From the NCBI GenBank assembly GCA_016715885.1, contig JADJXL010000020.1:372001-436000 (forward strand): 64,000 bases of DNA, in the 5' to 3' direction. The notes under the pieces were generated by a model. The model was not told the DNA's origin, did not search any database, and worked only from the letters and a program-made list of their open reading frames with translations. Origin of the DNA: Polyangiaceae bacterium. Its GTDB lineage: Bacteria; Myxococcota_A; Polyangia; Polyangiales; Polyangiaceae. The position numbers were made by a program, and so were the translations under genes. Below are positions 1 through 8,492 of this stretch, one piece after another. Every line of letters starts with the position of its first letter. Position 1 is the first letter of the stretch.

Positions 1-1
1 G

Positions 2-1450
2 ACGACGTTGCTACCGGGCCAATTGCGAGTGTTCGACAATGCGCTACCGCGGCTACGGCCCGATGCCGAGCGCAATTTTTCCATTGACGTGAGCCTCGTC
101 GTCGAGGGCAACGCCGGCGCAATCGCCGAAGTCCAGCCGAGCACCATTCCGTACGAGCTGGTCGATCCCGGCGCGAATGCGCTTTCCGCGACCGATGTGC
201 TGGCCGTGTATCCGCCCGCGGGCGCTGAAGACGCGACCAACGTAATGCTGCCGCATATCGCGCTCCGCGCGCGCACATTGCCGTGGGCAAACTACGTCGG
301 CGGCGGGTCGACCAATTTGCCTTGGATTGCATTGCTGCTTTTCGTGGGCGACGAGGCGACGTTCGTCACGAACAATGGACGCCGATACGCCGTCGTGTCG
401 AATGCGACGCTTCAGGCGCTTTTGCCTACGCCGGCCGAACGCGAGCTGCTTTGCCACGTTCGCGAGCTGCCGACCGATGATCCCGTGGCCGCCAAAGACG
501 ACGATGCCTTCGTTGCCATCGTCATTGGAAACCGCCTTCCGATTGCCGAAAAAACCAATCGCGCTTGCTTGGTCGATTTGCGTAACGTAAATGCCTCGGC
601 CGACCCCAAACAGCTCCCGATTCTCTACGAATGGAGCTTCAAAGCCGGGGATGGCGGCGACTTCGAGGCGTATTTTGACCGCTTGCGCAACCCCACGCCC
701 GAAAACGGAACCGGCGGCGTCGTCGCTTTTGGCATTGCGACGGACGGCCAATCCATTACCAATGACGACGGCGAGCTCGAACTCGCGGCGCCCACGCATG
801 CCGACGCGCAACGCAAAGTCAACTATGCTGGTCCGCTCGTCCCGCTGCCTCGCGCATTGGATGATGCCAGCGTTTGTTCGGCCGACGAGGCGCACGCCGT
901 ACGCGATGACGGCCGCGAAGTCGCCACGTACGCGACGGCATTCGAGCTTGGGCGGCTGCTCGCATTGTCGAATGCGACCGTGCTCGAAGGGCTGGTCCAT
1001 TATCGCGACCACCAATTCCGCCGCAAAGTCGACATCGTCATCGATTCGATCACCAACGACATTCCCCAACATCACCCAGCATTTCGCGGTTCGTGGAAGG
1101 ACGTCTTCAATGATATTTGGGGAGGTCCGTGGATGCCGAAAACCATCGACACGTTGTGGAGTGGCGGCGCCGATCCCACCGGCCTGCGTTCGCTCGTGGG
1201 CAAAATCCCCGGCTTGGATCAAGTGCAAGTCGAGCAACTTGCTCAAATCGGCGGCAATTTTTTCGAGCTTGCATTGACCCGCGTCTCGATGCCCCAAGGT
1301 CAAACGTGGCATAGCGCTCCCATCACCATGCCGAGTATCGCCATTGGCGACTTATCCGGGTCGAACGTTGCCGATATTTTGGACAATCGCATGCCCGACC
1401 TCCGCGCCAGCATCGCGACGCTCGGTATCGACCAAGAGGGATTGCCATGA
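2..1450 (+). CDS. Hypothetical protein, 5' end outside window
   Basis: I do not recognise the function. The frame is open to the left edge, and a possible TTG at 8 has no visible upstream context, so the true start probably lies outside the window. The visible ~480 residues look soluble, with no signal peptide or membrane segment. Short motifs such as LPHIALRARTLPW, PWIALLLF and ACLVDLRN, plus acidic patches, suggest a structural or binding protein rather than a known enzyme. The stop overlaps the next start as ATGA (1447-1450), so it is translated together with the two genes downstream. The three form one cassette. Confidence 0.75.
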   Translation, partial: TTLLPGQLRVFDNALPRLRPDAERNFSIDVSLVVEGNAGAIAEVQPSTIPYELVDPGANALSATDVLAVYPPAGAEDATNVMLPHIALRARTLPWANYVGGGSTNLPWIALLLFVGDEATFVTNNGRRYAVVSNATLQALLPTPAERELLCHVRELPTDDPVAAKDDDAFVAIVIGNRLPIAEKTNRACLVDLRNVNASADPKQLPILYEWSFKAGDGGDFEAYFDRLRNPTPENGTGGVVAFGIATDGQSITNDDGELELAAPTHADAQRKVNYAGPLVPLPRALDDASVCSADEAHAVRDDGREVATYATAFELGRLLALSNATVLEGLVHYRDHQFRRKVDIVIDSITNDIPQHHPAFRGSWKDVFNDIWGGPWMPKTIDTLWSGGADPTGLRSLVGKIPGLDQVQVEQLAQIGGNFFELALTRVSMPQGQTWHSAPITMPSIAIGDLSGSNVADILDNRMPDLRASIATLGIDQEGLP

Positions 1451-2334
1451 GCTTTCGCATTCAATCGACCTTCGAAGGACTCGTGGCCCCGCCGCAAGGC
1501 ACGCCCGATGGCAAAATCGTCGCCGGGCTGCCGCCCGAAGTGCAAACGTGGCTCGAAGATCTGATGCTCCTGCGCGGCGTGCCGCTCCATTACATCGTGC
1601 CCGATCCGAGACTTTTGCCCCCGGAATCCATTCGTTTTTTCCACATCGACCCCACCTGGACCGCGCGCCTCGTCGACGGCGCCCTTGCAGCCGCGAACGT
1701 CGGCGGATCGCGCGTCGCGCTCAGCAAACCAATGCTCGCGTACGTGCGCAAAATGGTCGCAGCAGGGCTCGCGCAGCGGCTCTTCGGCAACCAAAACGAA
1801 ATTCACTTGCCAATGCTTTCGGGCATGTTGATTCGCTCGGACTTGGTGCGTCGCTGGCCGGGCCTGAACGTGACCGCATTGGAAGGTAACCAAGCGCTGA
1901 CGCTGGCGCGCAAAGAGCGCATTGCATCGGGGCTCATGATCGTCATCTTCGCCGGCGTGCCCACGCGCGTGGAGATTGCCGAACCATTCGAAGGAACGCG
2001 TTTCGGCGTGGAGCTCAAAGGGACCGCGTTTTCCATCCAAATTCGCCAAAACAATGGCAGCTTCGTGATGGAAAACAATATCCCAAAAACGGTCGCGGTG
2101 CAGCCTCGCACAGGCAGTAGCGGCGTGCTCGACATCCAACAACTCGCCAATGCCGTGCACACGGCGCTCGGCTTGCCCGCGTCCACGCCGCTTGGCGCAG
2201 CAATGCTCTCGCTGAGTCTTCAGCAGCAACCTTTCGTGCAGGTATTCGCTGGCTCGGATACCGTCGAAACAGCGCGGCTTCAACGAATTCAGCAGGTGCT
2301 CGCGTCGCTCCAAGCTGGCAATGGAGGAACCTGA
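1447..2334 (+). CDS. Hypothetical protein (GVPLHYIVPD / LLPPESIRFF family)
   Basis: A 295-residue soluble protein of unknown function, second gene of the cassette and coupled to the first by an ATGA overlap. The N-terminal third carries the string GVPLHYIVPD, then LLPPESIRFF and an acidic-aromatic stretch ending in DGAL. From memory this resembles uncharacterised bacterial proteins with GVPxxYLVPD and LPPESxRFF motifs; I could not verify this. The segment near RRWPGLNV also looks conserved in style. No signal peptide, transmembrane helix or catalytic signature is visible. The next gene starts three bases downstream. Confidence 0.8.
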   Translation: MSFRIQSTFEGLVAPPQGTPDGKIVAGLPPEVQTWLEDLMLLRGVPLHYIVPDPRLLPPESIRFFHIDPTWTARLVDGALAAANVGGSRVALSKPMLAYVRKMVAAGLAQRLFGNQNEIHLPMLSGMLIRSDLVRRWPGLNVTALEGNQALTLARKERIASGLMIVIFAGVPTRVEIAEPFEGTRFGVELKGTAFSIQIRQNNGSFVMENNIPKTVAVQPRTGSSGVLDIQQLANAVHTALGLPASTPLGAAMLSLSLQQQPFVQVFAGSDTVETARLQRIQQVLASLQAGNGGT

Positions 2335-2336
2335 TC

Positions 2337-5300
2337 ATGCCGCGTTCCCTCTACCTTCCCGTACACCTTCACGCCAAACTCGTATTGCCCGGCGCTCCTG
2401 CGACGAATCCTCCAGCCTTGGATGGGGGCGTTTTCAACGCACCTGTCGGCGATGCATTGGCCCATGGAGTTCATCTGCATTGGGCACTCCCCGATGCGCT
2501 CACCCGCGGGCACATCGACGGAAATGCCCTGCAATTTCCTGCTCTTCCGGATCGCTGGCTCGTCATTCGTTTCGCCACCGTTTCCACGTCCCCGCCTGCT
2601 CCCGGCACCGCTCCCGCACGACGCTCGTGCAAAGCCTTCGTCCTCGATGCGAAAGTGCCTGGCACCTTGCAGCCCATCGGAGCCCATTCTTTTGCGCCCG
2701 AACGTGAATCTCGATGGCTCACGGCCCTCGGCCTTTTGCCCGAAGGCAAAGCCATTGGCGAAGGCTCGGTGAGCGCGCAAAAGCATCTCGAAGCCGCTTA
2801 TTACGCAACCTCCAAAGGCCGCTTCGGCTGCCATGACGACCTCGCCGACCTCGGCGCAATCGATTGGACTTTGCTGCACCTCTCGTATCTCGTCATTGGC
2901 CATTATACGGCGCCCAGCGAAGATCCGCTCACGCGGGCAGCTTCCGATACCGCGCGTAATGAATGGCTCGAACGCATGCGATTGCACGTCGACCTGTCCG
3001 AGCGGTTTCTCCGGCGACAACCCCCACTCTCCACAACGGTGCTCGCGGCGCAACGACCACTTCACCACAGCAACGTGAGCATTCCGGATTTCCAAGGATT
3101 TCCTACATCAATCGACGACGGGTACTTTGCCGACGCGGTCGGAGGCATTAGCCAAGGCCCACGCATGACGAATGTCATTGCGCGCCTCGAGGCCAACGAG
3201 GAATCCACGAGGTTCTGGAGACAGCAGGTTTCGCTGCAAGTTAGCGAATCGACGTCTGCCATCCCCATGCAATCCGAGGATACAGATGCCGTGCCTTCGC
3301 GGCTCGTTTGCCATGGCTCTGTCGTCGACGTGGGTTCTGGTGGCGCGTATTGGACGTCTTCCAATACTGTGGGCCAAAGCGTCAGCATCGTCGAAAGCGT
3401 CAATGCAGCCATCGATAACGCGCTTTTGAACATTGGCGGCGCCGAAGTGCTCAGTTTGCTCCGCGAAGGCCTCGATGGAGACGTGACATCGCCTGCTGGT
3501 CGCCAGGCGCTCGGGCATTTGCTGCATGCTTCGAGCTTCGATGGCGCACCGGATACGATATCGCCCGCCGAATACGATCATTCGCTCGTCATTCGCGACC
3601 CGAACGGCGCAGCCGCGCCCCCATTGCCGCAGCTTCCGCCGCAAACGCCGGTGCGTATCGTCGATCGGCGCACCATTCCCGATGCCAAGCTCCCGCTCGG
3701 TGTTCTTGCCGCAGACATTGCTGCACTCGTCGCGTCGCTCGGCAATTCGGTGCGCGTGGAAATCGAATCGCGCTTGCGCAGCCATCCTCGTTGGTATCGC
3801 GCGAGTAGCCCGATCGTGCAGCTCAGCGGTCAAGGCCGCGGCTTTCGGCACGGTCACGACGGCCGCATGCGCCTCGACGGCCGGCTGCTTTGTCGCGCCG
3901 GCGGACAAGCCGTATCCAGCGTGGCGCTCGAGGTCCCTGACATACCGAGCAGCCGGTCGCGCATCATTGGCCAATCGCTCGTCGACCTCGGCCTGGAGCT
4001 ATCCGTCGAGCCTGCATTCGTGCGCGAGCTCATTTACGAGCACGTTTTGCTCGATCCGACCAATGCGCCGCAAGCCGCTGCAATGTGGATGCTCGGCGCG
4101 GTCGATCAATCGCAATATGCAGCGAACAAGGCCCACGAAGCATTTCGACGGGCCACCGAAGGCTGGTGGGCCGCGGCCGATCCCACGTTGACCACGAGCC
4201 CACCCGCGGCAGCCGCTTTCAATGGCACATTGCCGGCCCCCATTGCCGTGACGCCCTGGTCCGATCCGTGGCTACCGCTTTTTGCCGATATCGAATACAA
4301 ATTCACGTCCCATTGCGCCAATTCGAACAACGTGGAGCTCGGGCCGGTCGATACACAATTGGTTGGAACATCGTCGGGGCCGTCCATTACGTTGCAAGCG
4401 CGTGAAGTGTTGTCGTCGGCGCTGTCGACGAGCTTGGCGAGCGCCATTGATAGGCTGAGCAAGGAGCTCACGACCACGCCTGCGCAGCTTCAAAAGCTCG
4501 GCGAATTGGCTCGTAGCTTTGCGAACCTCGATTTGCTCACCATTGGTTTCGGCGATCTCGATCCCACATTGCGACAGCAGAATCACGCCTATCGAGGCGG
4601 CGAGCTTTGTATCAACAAGCTGCGCCTCGTCGATGCATTCGGTGTCGTCCGTACGCTCGTGCAGCCGGGCAGTCCGCACAAATGCACGTTGCCGCCGCGT
4701 CTGACGCATTGGGCGCGCGTGCAAGCGCGCATGAGCCAAGCGGATGCCCCCATGACATCGACACCTGCGCCCGATGCGGATCCCGTCCGATCGCCCGTTG
4801 CAGGGTATCTCGTGTACGACGCCGTCGAGCATGCGATCGAGTTTTTCAATCGAAATGGCGAACCGCTCGGGCAACTTCGCCACGATCGCATCACGAGCCA
4901 AGCGAAATGGGAAGGGGCGCCTGGTCGCAGCAATGTGACGGCAATCGATCAGCCCATTTTGGCGACAATCGACCAAGCGCTTCGAGCTGGCCCCGATCCT
5001 GGCAGTCTTTCGACCGAAACGGCGCTCATGGCGGCGCTCAGCGTATTCAGCACGGCACGACAATCAATGGCCCCGCGTCAAGCGAGCGACGACCATCTCG
5101 CCATGCTTTGCGGTCGTCCCATCGTCGTATTGCGTACGCGTTTCGATTTTCAGCTTGCCAATACAGGCGCGAGCGATCAGCCCGCGGCGGGCAATCCAAC
5201 CGCTTCGCCGGGCAACATTCGTATTCGTCTCGGGTCGCTCGATCAGGCCAACGACGGAGTGCTTGGCTTTTTCTTGAAGGACCCTACAGCGGGATGGCGG

Positions 5301-5753
5301 CTGCACGTGGTTCCCTACTACGCCAATCAAACCTGGAAGGACCCGTATCAGGTCGTGCATCCGCTCATTTGCAAAGACACGACCTTCGACCTATCGCCCA
5401 ATCACCCGCGTGAAGTCATTCTGCTCCTGGACGGCATTTCGGCATTTCATGTGCAGACGGGTTTGCTCCCGCGCAAGCGTATCGATACGACCGAGCTCGT
5501 TCCTGCGCGCGTCATGTCGAAACTATTGCCGACGTTGCGCGTAGGTCCGCTATTGCTCAGCGAAAGCATGCCGCGCATTGCGACGGCGAAATTCAACGAC
5601 CGTCGGTGGAGTTTCGTCGAGCTCACCGAGCGCAATGAAACGAAAGACACGTTTCGCATCACGCCGCTCGAAGCGTTTGCGCCTTCGCTTTCGGAATTGC
5701 CCGACGCGCCATTACGCATGGCCGACGGCTGGTTGCGACTGGATGGTGAGTGA
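2337..5753 (+). CDS. Large hypothetical protein (1138 aa)
   Basis: Third and largest gene of the cassette; function not recognised. A GGAGG near 2323-2327 lies ~9 bases before the ATG at 2337, supporting this start. The N terminus contains AHGVHLHWALPDAL, which looks like a conserved family signature. The protein is proline- and alanine-rich, has no signal peptide or membrane helix, and has no repeat or enzyme motif I can name. Its size and the co-translation of all three genes suggest a structural assembly or large scaffold. A link to phage-tail-like particles is possible but unsupported here. The 43-bp repeat array follows 40 bp after the stop. Confidence 0.8.
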   Translation: MPRSLYLPVHLHAKLVLPGAPATNPPALDGGVFNAPVGDALAHGVHLHWALPDALTRGHIDGNALQFPALPDRWLVIRFATVSTSPPAPGTAPARRSCKAFVLDAKVPGTLQPIGAHSFAPERESRWLTALGLLPEGKAIGEGSVSAQKHLEAAYYATSKGRFGCHDDLADLGAIDWTLLHLSYLVIGHYTAPSEDPLTRAASDTARNEWLERMRLHVDLSERFLRRQPPLSTTVLAAQRPLHHSNVSIPDFQGFPTSIDDGYFADAVGGISQGPRMTNVIARLEANEESTRFWRQQVSLQVSESTSAIPMQSEDTDAVPSRLVCHGSVVDVGSGGAYWTSSNTVGQSVSIVESVNAAIDNALLNIGGAEVLSLLREGLDGDVTSPAGRQALGHLLHASSFDGAPDTISPAEYDHSLVIRDPNGAAAPPLPQLPPQTPVRIVDRRTIPDAKLPLGVLAADIAALVASLGNSVRVEIESRLRSHPRWYRASSPIVQLSGQGRGFRHGHDGRMRLDGRLLCRAGGQAVSSVALEVPDIPSSRSRIIGQSLVDLGLELSVEPAFVRELIYEHVLLDPTNAPQAAAMWMLGAVDQSQYAANKAHEAFRRATEGWWAAADPTLTTSPPAAAAFNGTLPAPIAVTPWSDPWLPLFADIEYKFTSHCANSNNVELGPVDTQLVGTSSGPSITLQAREVLSSALSTSLASAIDRLSKELTTTPAQLQKLGELARSFANLDLLTIGFGDLDPTLRQQNHAYRGGELCINKLRLVDAFGVVRTLVQPGSPHKCTLPPRLTHWARVQARMSQADAPMTSTPAPDADPVRSPVAGYLVYDAVEHAIEFFNRNGEPLGQLRHDRITSQAKWEGAPGRSNVTAIDQPILATIDQALRAGPDPGSLSTETALMAALSVFSTARQSMAPRQASDDHLAMLCGRPIVVLRTRFDFQLANTGASDQPAAGNPTASPGNIRIRLGSLDQANDGVLGFFLKDPTAGWRLHVVPYYANQTWKDPYQVVHPLICKDTTFDLSPNHPREVILLLDGISAFHVQTGLLPRKRIDTTELVPARVMSKLLPTLRVGPLLLSESMPRIATAKFNDRRWSFVELTERNETKDTFRITPLEAFAPSLSELPDAPLRMADGWLRLDGE

Positions 5754-5792
5754 CAAGGCGCTTGATCAGCGCGAAAACGCGGCAAAAATCCC

Positions 5793-6048
5793 TCAACATG
5801 GGTCGTGCAGCTGCTGCAAGGGGTGTGTTGACGGCTCGACATGGGTCGCGCAGGCCCTGTACGACCCATGTTCACATGTCAACAAGGGGCGTGCAGGAGC
5901 TGTTGGCACCACGTTTACCGCTCGACTTGGTGCATGCAGGGCCTGTTCGACCCAAGGTGACGCCTCGAGATGCCTCGGACAGCGCCTGTATGCACCAAGT
6001 TGACGCCTCAACACGGGTCGTGCAGGCGCTGCAAGGGGCATGTTGACG
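5793..6048. repeat. 43-bp tandem array of imperfect palindromes, six units
   Basis: Six units start exactly 43 bp apart at 5793, 5836, 5879, 5922, 5965 and 6008. Each begins TCRA or TCGA; most end in a TTGACG-like hexamer, followed by a two-base spacer. The core is a palindrome. The clearest is unit 2, with ACATGGGTCG at 5839-5848 facing CGACCCATGT at 5862-5871, and an inner CAG/CTG pair centred on 5855. Units 1 and 6 are nearly identical to each other and degenerate in the right arm. The array fills the gap between the unknown cassette and the Uma2 gene. It may act as a terminator, protein-binding iteron or structured RNA. Confidence 0.85.
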
Positions 6049-6111
6049 ATTTCGGTGCCGTTGTCAGCGGACGTGCTCACGCCATTGCGAAATGCGGGGC
6101 GAACGTTTTTC

Positions 6112-6139
6112 TTGACCAATGGTTTGTCCGTGGTAGAGT
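6112..6139 (+). promoter_or_regulatory. Candidate sigma-70-type promoter for the Uma2 gene
   Basis: TTGACC (6112-6117) and TAGAGT (6134-6139) are separated by 16 bp, about 95 bp before the ATG at 6235, in an AT-richer stretch. A good ribosome site (AAAGGAG, around 6221-6228) precedes the ATG. Found by eye only. Confidence 0.4.
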
Positions 6140-6234
6140 TCGTCCGGTGCGTTTGGACGAGCTTGCTGACATGCTCCACGGAAAAGCAAAATTTTACGCT
6201 TCTCAGCCATCGCCAAGCGTGGTAAAGGAGAGAC

Positions 6235-7164
6235 ATGACCACGACTGCTCCAGGGTCTCAAATGGTCAATTCGCAACGGGTCAAACGTCTCCGAGCTTCG
6301 GCAGGCGAGGTGCCGTTCGACGACGACCCCACCGAGTATCCTGAAAGCGAAGTCATGTGCCGGGAGCCGGTCGAGACCGAGATTTGCCTGCAGCTCCAGC
6401 CGGTGTTGCGCCGGTATCTGGCAGAGCGGGGGATCGTCGCTTTCGTTGGTTCGGACAATTTCATTTATTGGGTCAAGGGGGACATCAAGGCGTGCGTATC
6501 GCCGGATCTCTATGTGCTCCCTGGCATTGCCCCAACGAGTCGCCCGACGAAGTGGGCGGGCACCAAGGACGAGCAGTGTTGGAAGACATGGATTCATCAA
6601 GTGGTGCCGAGTGTTGCGATCGAGGTAAAAGCGCGGCACGTGCCGCGCAAGGATGAGCTGCAATCGCCGTCTCGCCACGATGCTTTGGGGACCAAGGAAT
6701 TGATCGTCTTCGATCCGTTCCACCATCGACGCAGATCTCCACGAAAGCGTTTCGCCGTCTACCGAAGGGACGCCGTTGGCAAGCTCGTGATCGTGCTCGA
6801 GACCAATGACGATCGGGTGCATTCCGAGCAGCTCGATGCATTCGTCGTGGCTCAAGATAAAGGGGACGACGCACTCTTGCGGCTTGCCGTCGGTCCGAAC
6901 GGAGAAAAGCTGTTGCCATTCGAGTCGGAGCTCGTGGAGCTGGAGACGCTACGTGCGGATGAACAAACGCGCCTGCGGCAAGAAGCAGCGCAACGGGCGA
7001 ACGAAGAAGCGCGACGGGCGAACGAAGAAGCGCGACGGGCGAACGAAGAAGCGCGACGGGCGAACGAAGAAGCGCGACGTGTAGCGGAGCTCGAAGCGGA
7101 GCTTGCCCGCCTGCGAGCGAGCATGGCCGAACGCCCCAAACGGGGTGCAAAATCCAAGAAGTAG
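6235..7164 (+). CDS. Uma2-family (PD-(D/E)XK fold) putative nuclease with coiled-coil tail
   Basis: A 309-residue protein. Residues ~40-225 match the Uma2/DUF820 pattern: D91 in SPDLYVL, and E130-x-K132 in SVAIEVK, forming the PD-(D/E)XK-type metal site. Biochemical roles for this family are largely unproven. The C-terminal ~75 residues are a charged helix built from RRANEEA heptads encoded by four perfect 21-bp repeats, then a basic end (RGAKSKK) that could bind nucleic acid. The start has a strong AAAGGAG site. It stands alone between the palindrome array and a convergent operon. Confidence 0.8.
   Translation: MTTTAPGSQMVNSQRVKRLRASAGEVPFDDDPTEYPESEVMCREPVETEICLQLQPVLRRYLAERGIVAFVGSDNFIYWVKGDIKACVSPDLYVLPGIAPTSRPTKWAGTKDEQCWKTWIHQVVPSVAIEVKARHVPRKDELQSPSRHDALGTKELIVFDPFHHRRRSPRKRFAVYRRDAVGKLVIVLETNDDRVHSEQLDAFVVAQDKGDDALLRLAVGPNGEKLLPFESELVELETLRADEQTRLRQEAAQRANEEARRANEEARRANEEARRANEEARRVAELEAELARLRASMAERPKRGAKSKK
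6994..7077 (+). repeat. Four perfect 21-bp coding repeats
   Basis: Copies at 6994-7014, 7015-7035, 7036-7056 and 7057-7077 are identical in sequence and encode the RRANEEA-type heptads of the Uma2 protein coiled coil. Perfect identity at synonymous positions points to recent slippage or expansion, so copy number may vary between strains. Confidence 0.9.
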
Positions 7165-7189
7165 GCGCACGCGCCAACGTCGAGCCTCG

Positions 7190-7453
7190 TCAATCACCCC
7201 CGATACCACAATTACGACTGTCGAAACCATCTGCGCCGGAAAAGCCAGTACTCCGCGCATTAAAACGCGATGCACGATTCGACGCAGAGCATCCACTGCG
7301 TTTGGCCCCGCCTTCCGGCCCATCTCCCTGCAATTCTCCGCGCGCCTCCGCGGCCTCAATCATTCGAGCTTTTTCGGCGGGCGTGAGGGGCCGCTGCGAA
7401 GCGCATCCGCAGAATCCCAACATTCCAAGGAAAAAACATGCTGCAATTCGCAT
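7190..7453 (-). CDS. Possible small lipoprotein
   Basis: Weakly supported 87-residue frame. From an ATG at 7453 it encodes MRIAACFFLGMLGFCGCAS, a credible lipoprotein signal, followed by a short charged helix (RPLTPAEKARMIEAAEARG). The rest is low-complexity Arg/Ser/Gly with no recognisable domain and may be partly out of frame. No convincing ribosome site is visible. It is the only coding signal in the gap between 7164 and 7476 and would be the last gene of the reverse-strand run. Confidence 0.35.
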   Translation of the reverse strand: MRIAACFFLGMLGFCGCASQRPLTPAEKARMIEAAEARGELQGDGPEGGAKRSGCSASNRASRFNARSTGFSGADGFDSRNCGIGGD

Positions 7454-7475
7454 CGTACTCGCAATGTAGCACGCA

Positions 7476-8492
7476 TCAAATGGGCCGCCCAGCCACGAAC
7501 GCGCGAAGGTGAATGTCGACATCTTCCGGCGCACGCAGCGGCAAATCCAGCAGCAATCCGAGGATCCGAATCACCCGAGTCTTCACGGATCCAAAATCAA
7601 TTCCTGTGACTCCAGCCGGCGGCGCGGCTTCCAGCCTTTCGAGCATTTGATTGACGGGATGCGTGACATGCCCCGTGCCCGAAAGCCATGCACTGAGCAC
7701 CTTCAGGCCATCGATTCGTGCTCGCTCGGGGTTTTCCGCATGTTCGATGCGCAGCCGAGCAAATCGGAAAAAACTCGCCGCATGCCGCGCTTCGTCTCCG
7801 GCAATGTTCATGGCAATCTTTGCCAAGACAGGCTCGGCTGTGGTCCTTGCAAGCGTGTGATATGCATGGGCCGCAGTGACTTCGGAAATGACGTTCGTCA
7901 CGAGCGTGCCGATGCGCGACTTCATGAACGGCGTCGAAACCCGAGCGCGCTGCACGAAATCGTCGCCAAAGGTTTCTCCACAATGGCTGAGCCATTGCAT
8001 GAGCACATGCGGGTGCCGTGTTTCTTCGTAAAACCAAATGGCAACCCAACGCGTGATGTCCACGTCGTCGTAAAAATCTTGTAAAAATCGCTGCGTTGCC
8101 GAATATGTCGCGTGCTCCGAAAATGCCATCTCGCGCACGAGCGTGCGAACATCCGGCGTCACGACGGACGGGTTGACCTTGTCCCATGCAATGTCGCCCA
8201 ATTTCCACCGAGCCGCCTCGGCTTCGATGGCGAGTATATCAAAAAGGTTTGTCGTGGATTCGATCGGTACAGATAGGTCGGCTTCGACCGATTCACTCTT
8301 CGCGCGAATGGCGCTCGTCGGACAATTCAAAAGAGCAGCTTCGCAACGGGAAACCTCGGACACACGAGGCTGACGTACGACACGACTCGGCCCGTCTTTC
8401 ATCTCGAATATGCCGGGCGCGAGGGAAGTGCACGCAGCGCACCGAATACAACGCGATCCTTCCACCAAAAAACGCCGCTCAGTGTCTGCCAT
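7476..8492 (-). CDS. Ferredoxin fused to diiron (acyl-ACP desaturase / ferritin-like) protein
   Basis: A 338-residue two-domain redox protein. Residues 1-65 form a small ferredoxin with Cys15, Cys18, Cys21 and a CP motif at Cys57, enough for one [4Fe-4S] cluster (Cys50 is extra). Residues ~85-320 form a helical diiron domain with E126, EETRH at 156-160, E204 and DEARH at 233-237. The EExRH/DExRH pair resembles soluble acyl-ACP desaturases, though other ferritin-like oxygenases are possible. The ATG at 8492 is chosen because GGAG lies seven bases before it and the domain starts there. It overlaps the preceding gene by 14 bp and ends the operon. Likely role: oxidation or desaturation of the acyl-ACP made by its neighbours. 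Confidence 0.82.
   Translation of the reverse strand: MADTERRFLVEGSRCIRCAACTSLAPGIFEMKDGPSRVVRQPRVSEVSRCEAALLNCPTSAIRAKSESVEADLSVPIESTTNLFDILAIEAEAARWKLGDIAWDKVNPSVVTPDVRTLVREMAFSEHATYSATQRFLQDFYDDVDITRWVAIWFYEETRHPHVLMQWLSHCGETFGDDFVQRARVSTPFMKSRIGTLVTNVISEVTAAHAYHTLARTTAEPVLAKIAMNIAGDEARHAASFFRFARLRIEHAENPERARIDGLKVLSAWLSGTGHVTHPVNQMLERLEAAPPAGVTGIDFGSVKTRVIRILGLLLDLPLRAPEDVDIHLRAFVAGRPI

Noticed and set aside
53..1312. Long reverse-strand frame (419 codons) opposite the first gene
   Set aside because: It lies wholly within the coupled forward cassette and its translation is Arg-rich with no domain; typical of a shadow frame in high-GC DNA.
5793..6048. The tandem array as a CRISPR
   Set aside because: Units abut with a two-base spacer and have no unique spacers; the period is a simple tandem repeat of palindromes.
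6235..7164. The Uma2 gene as part of a restriction or defence system
   Set aside because: No methylase, specificity or other defence gene lies next to it, and Uma2 genes are often solitary.
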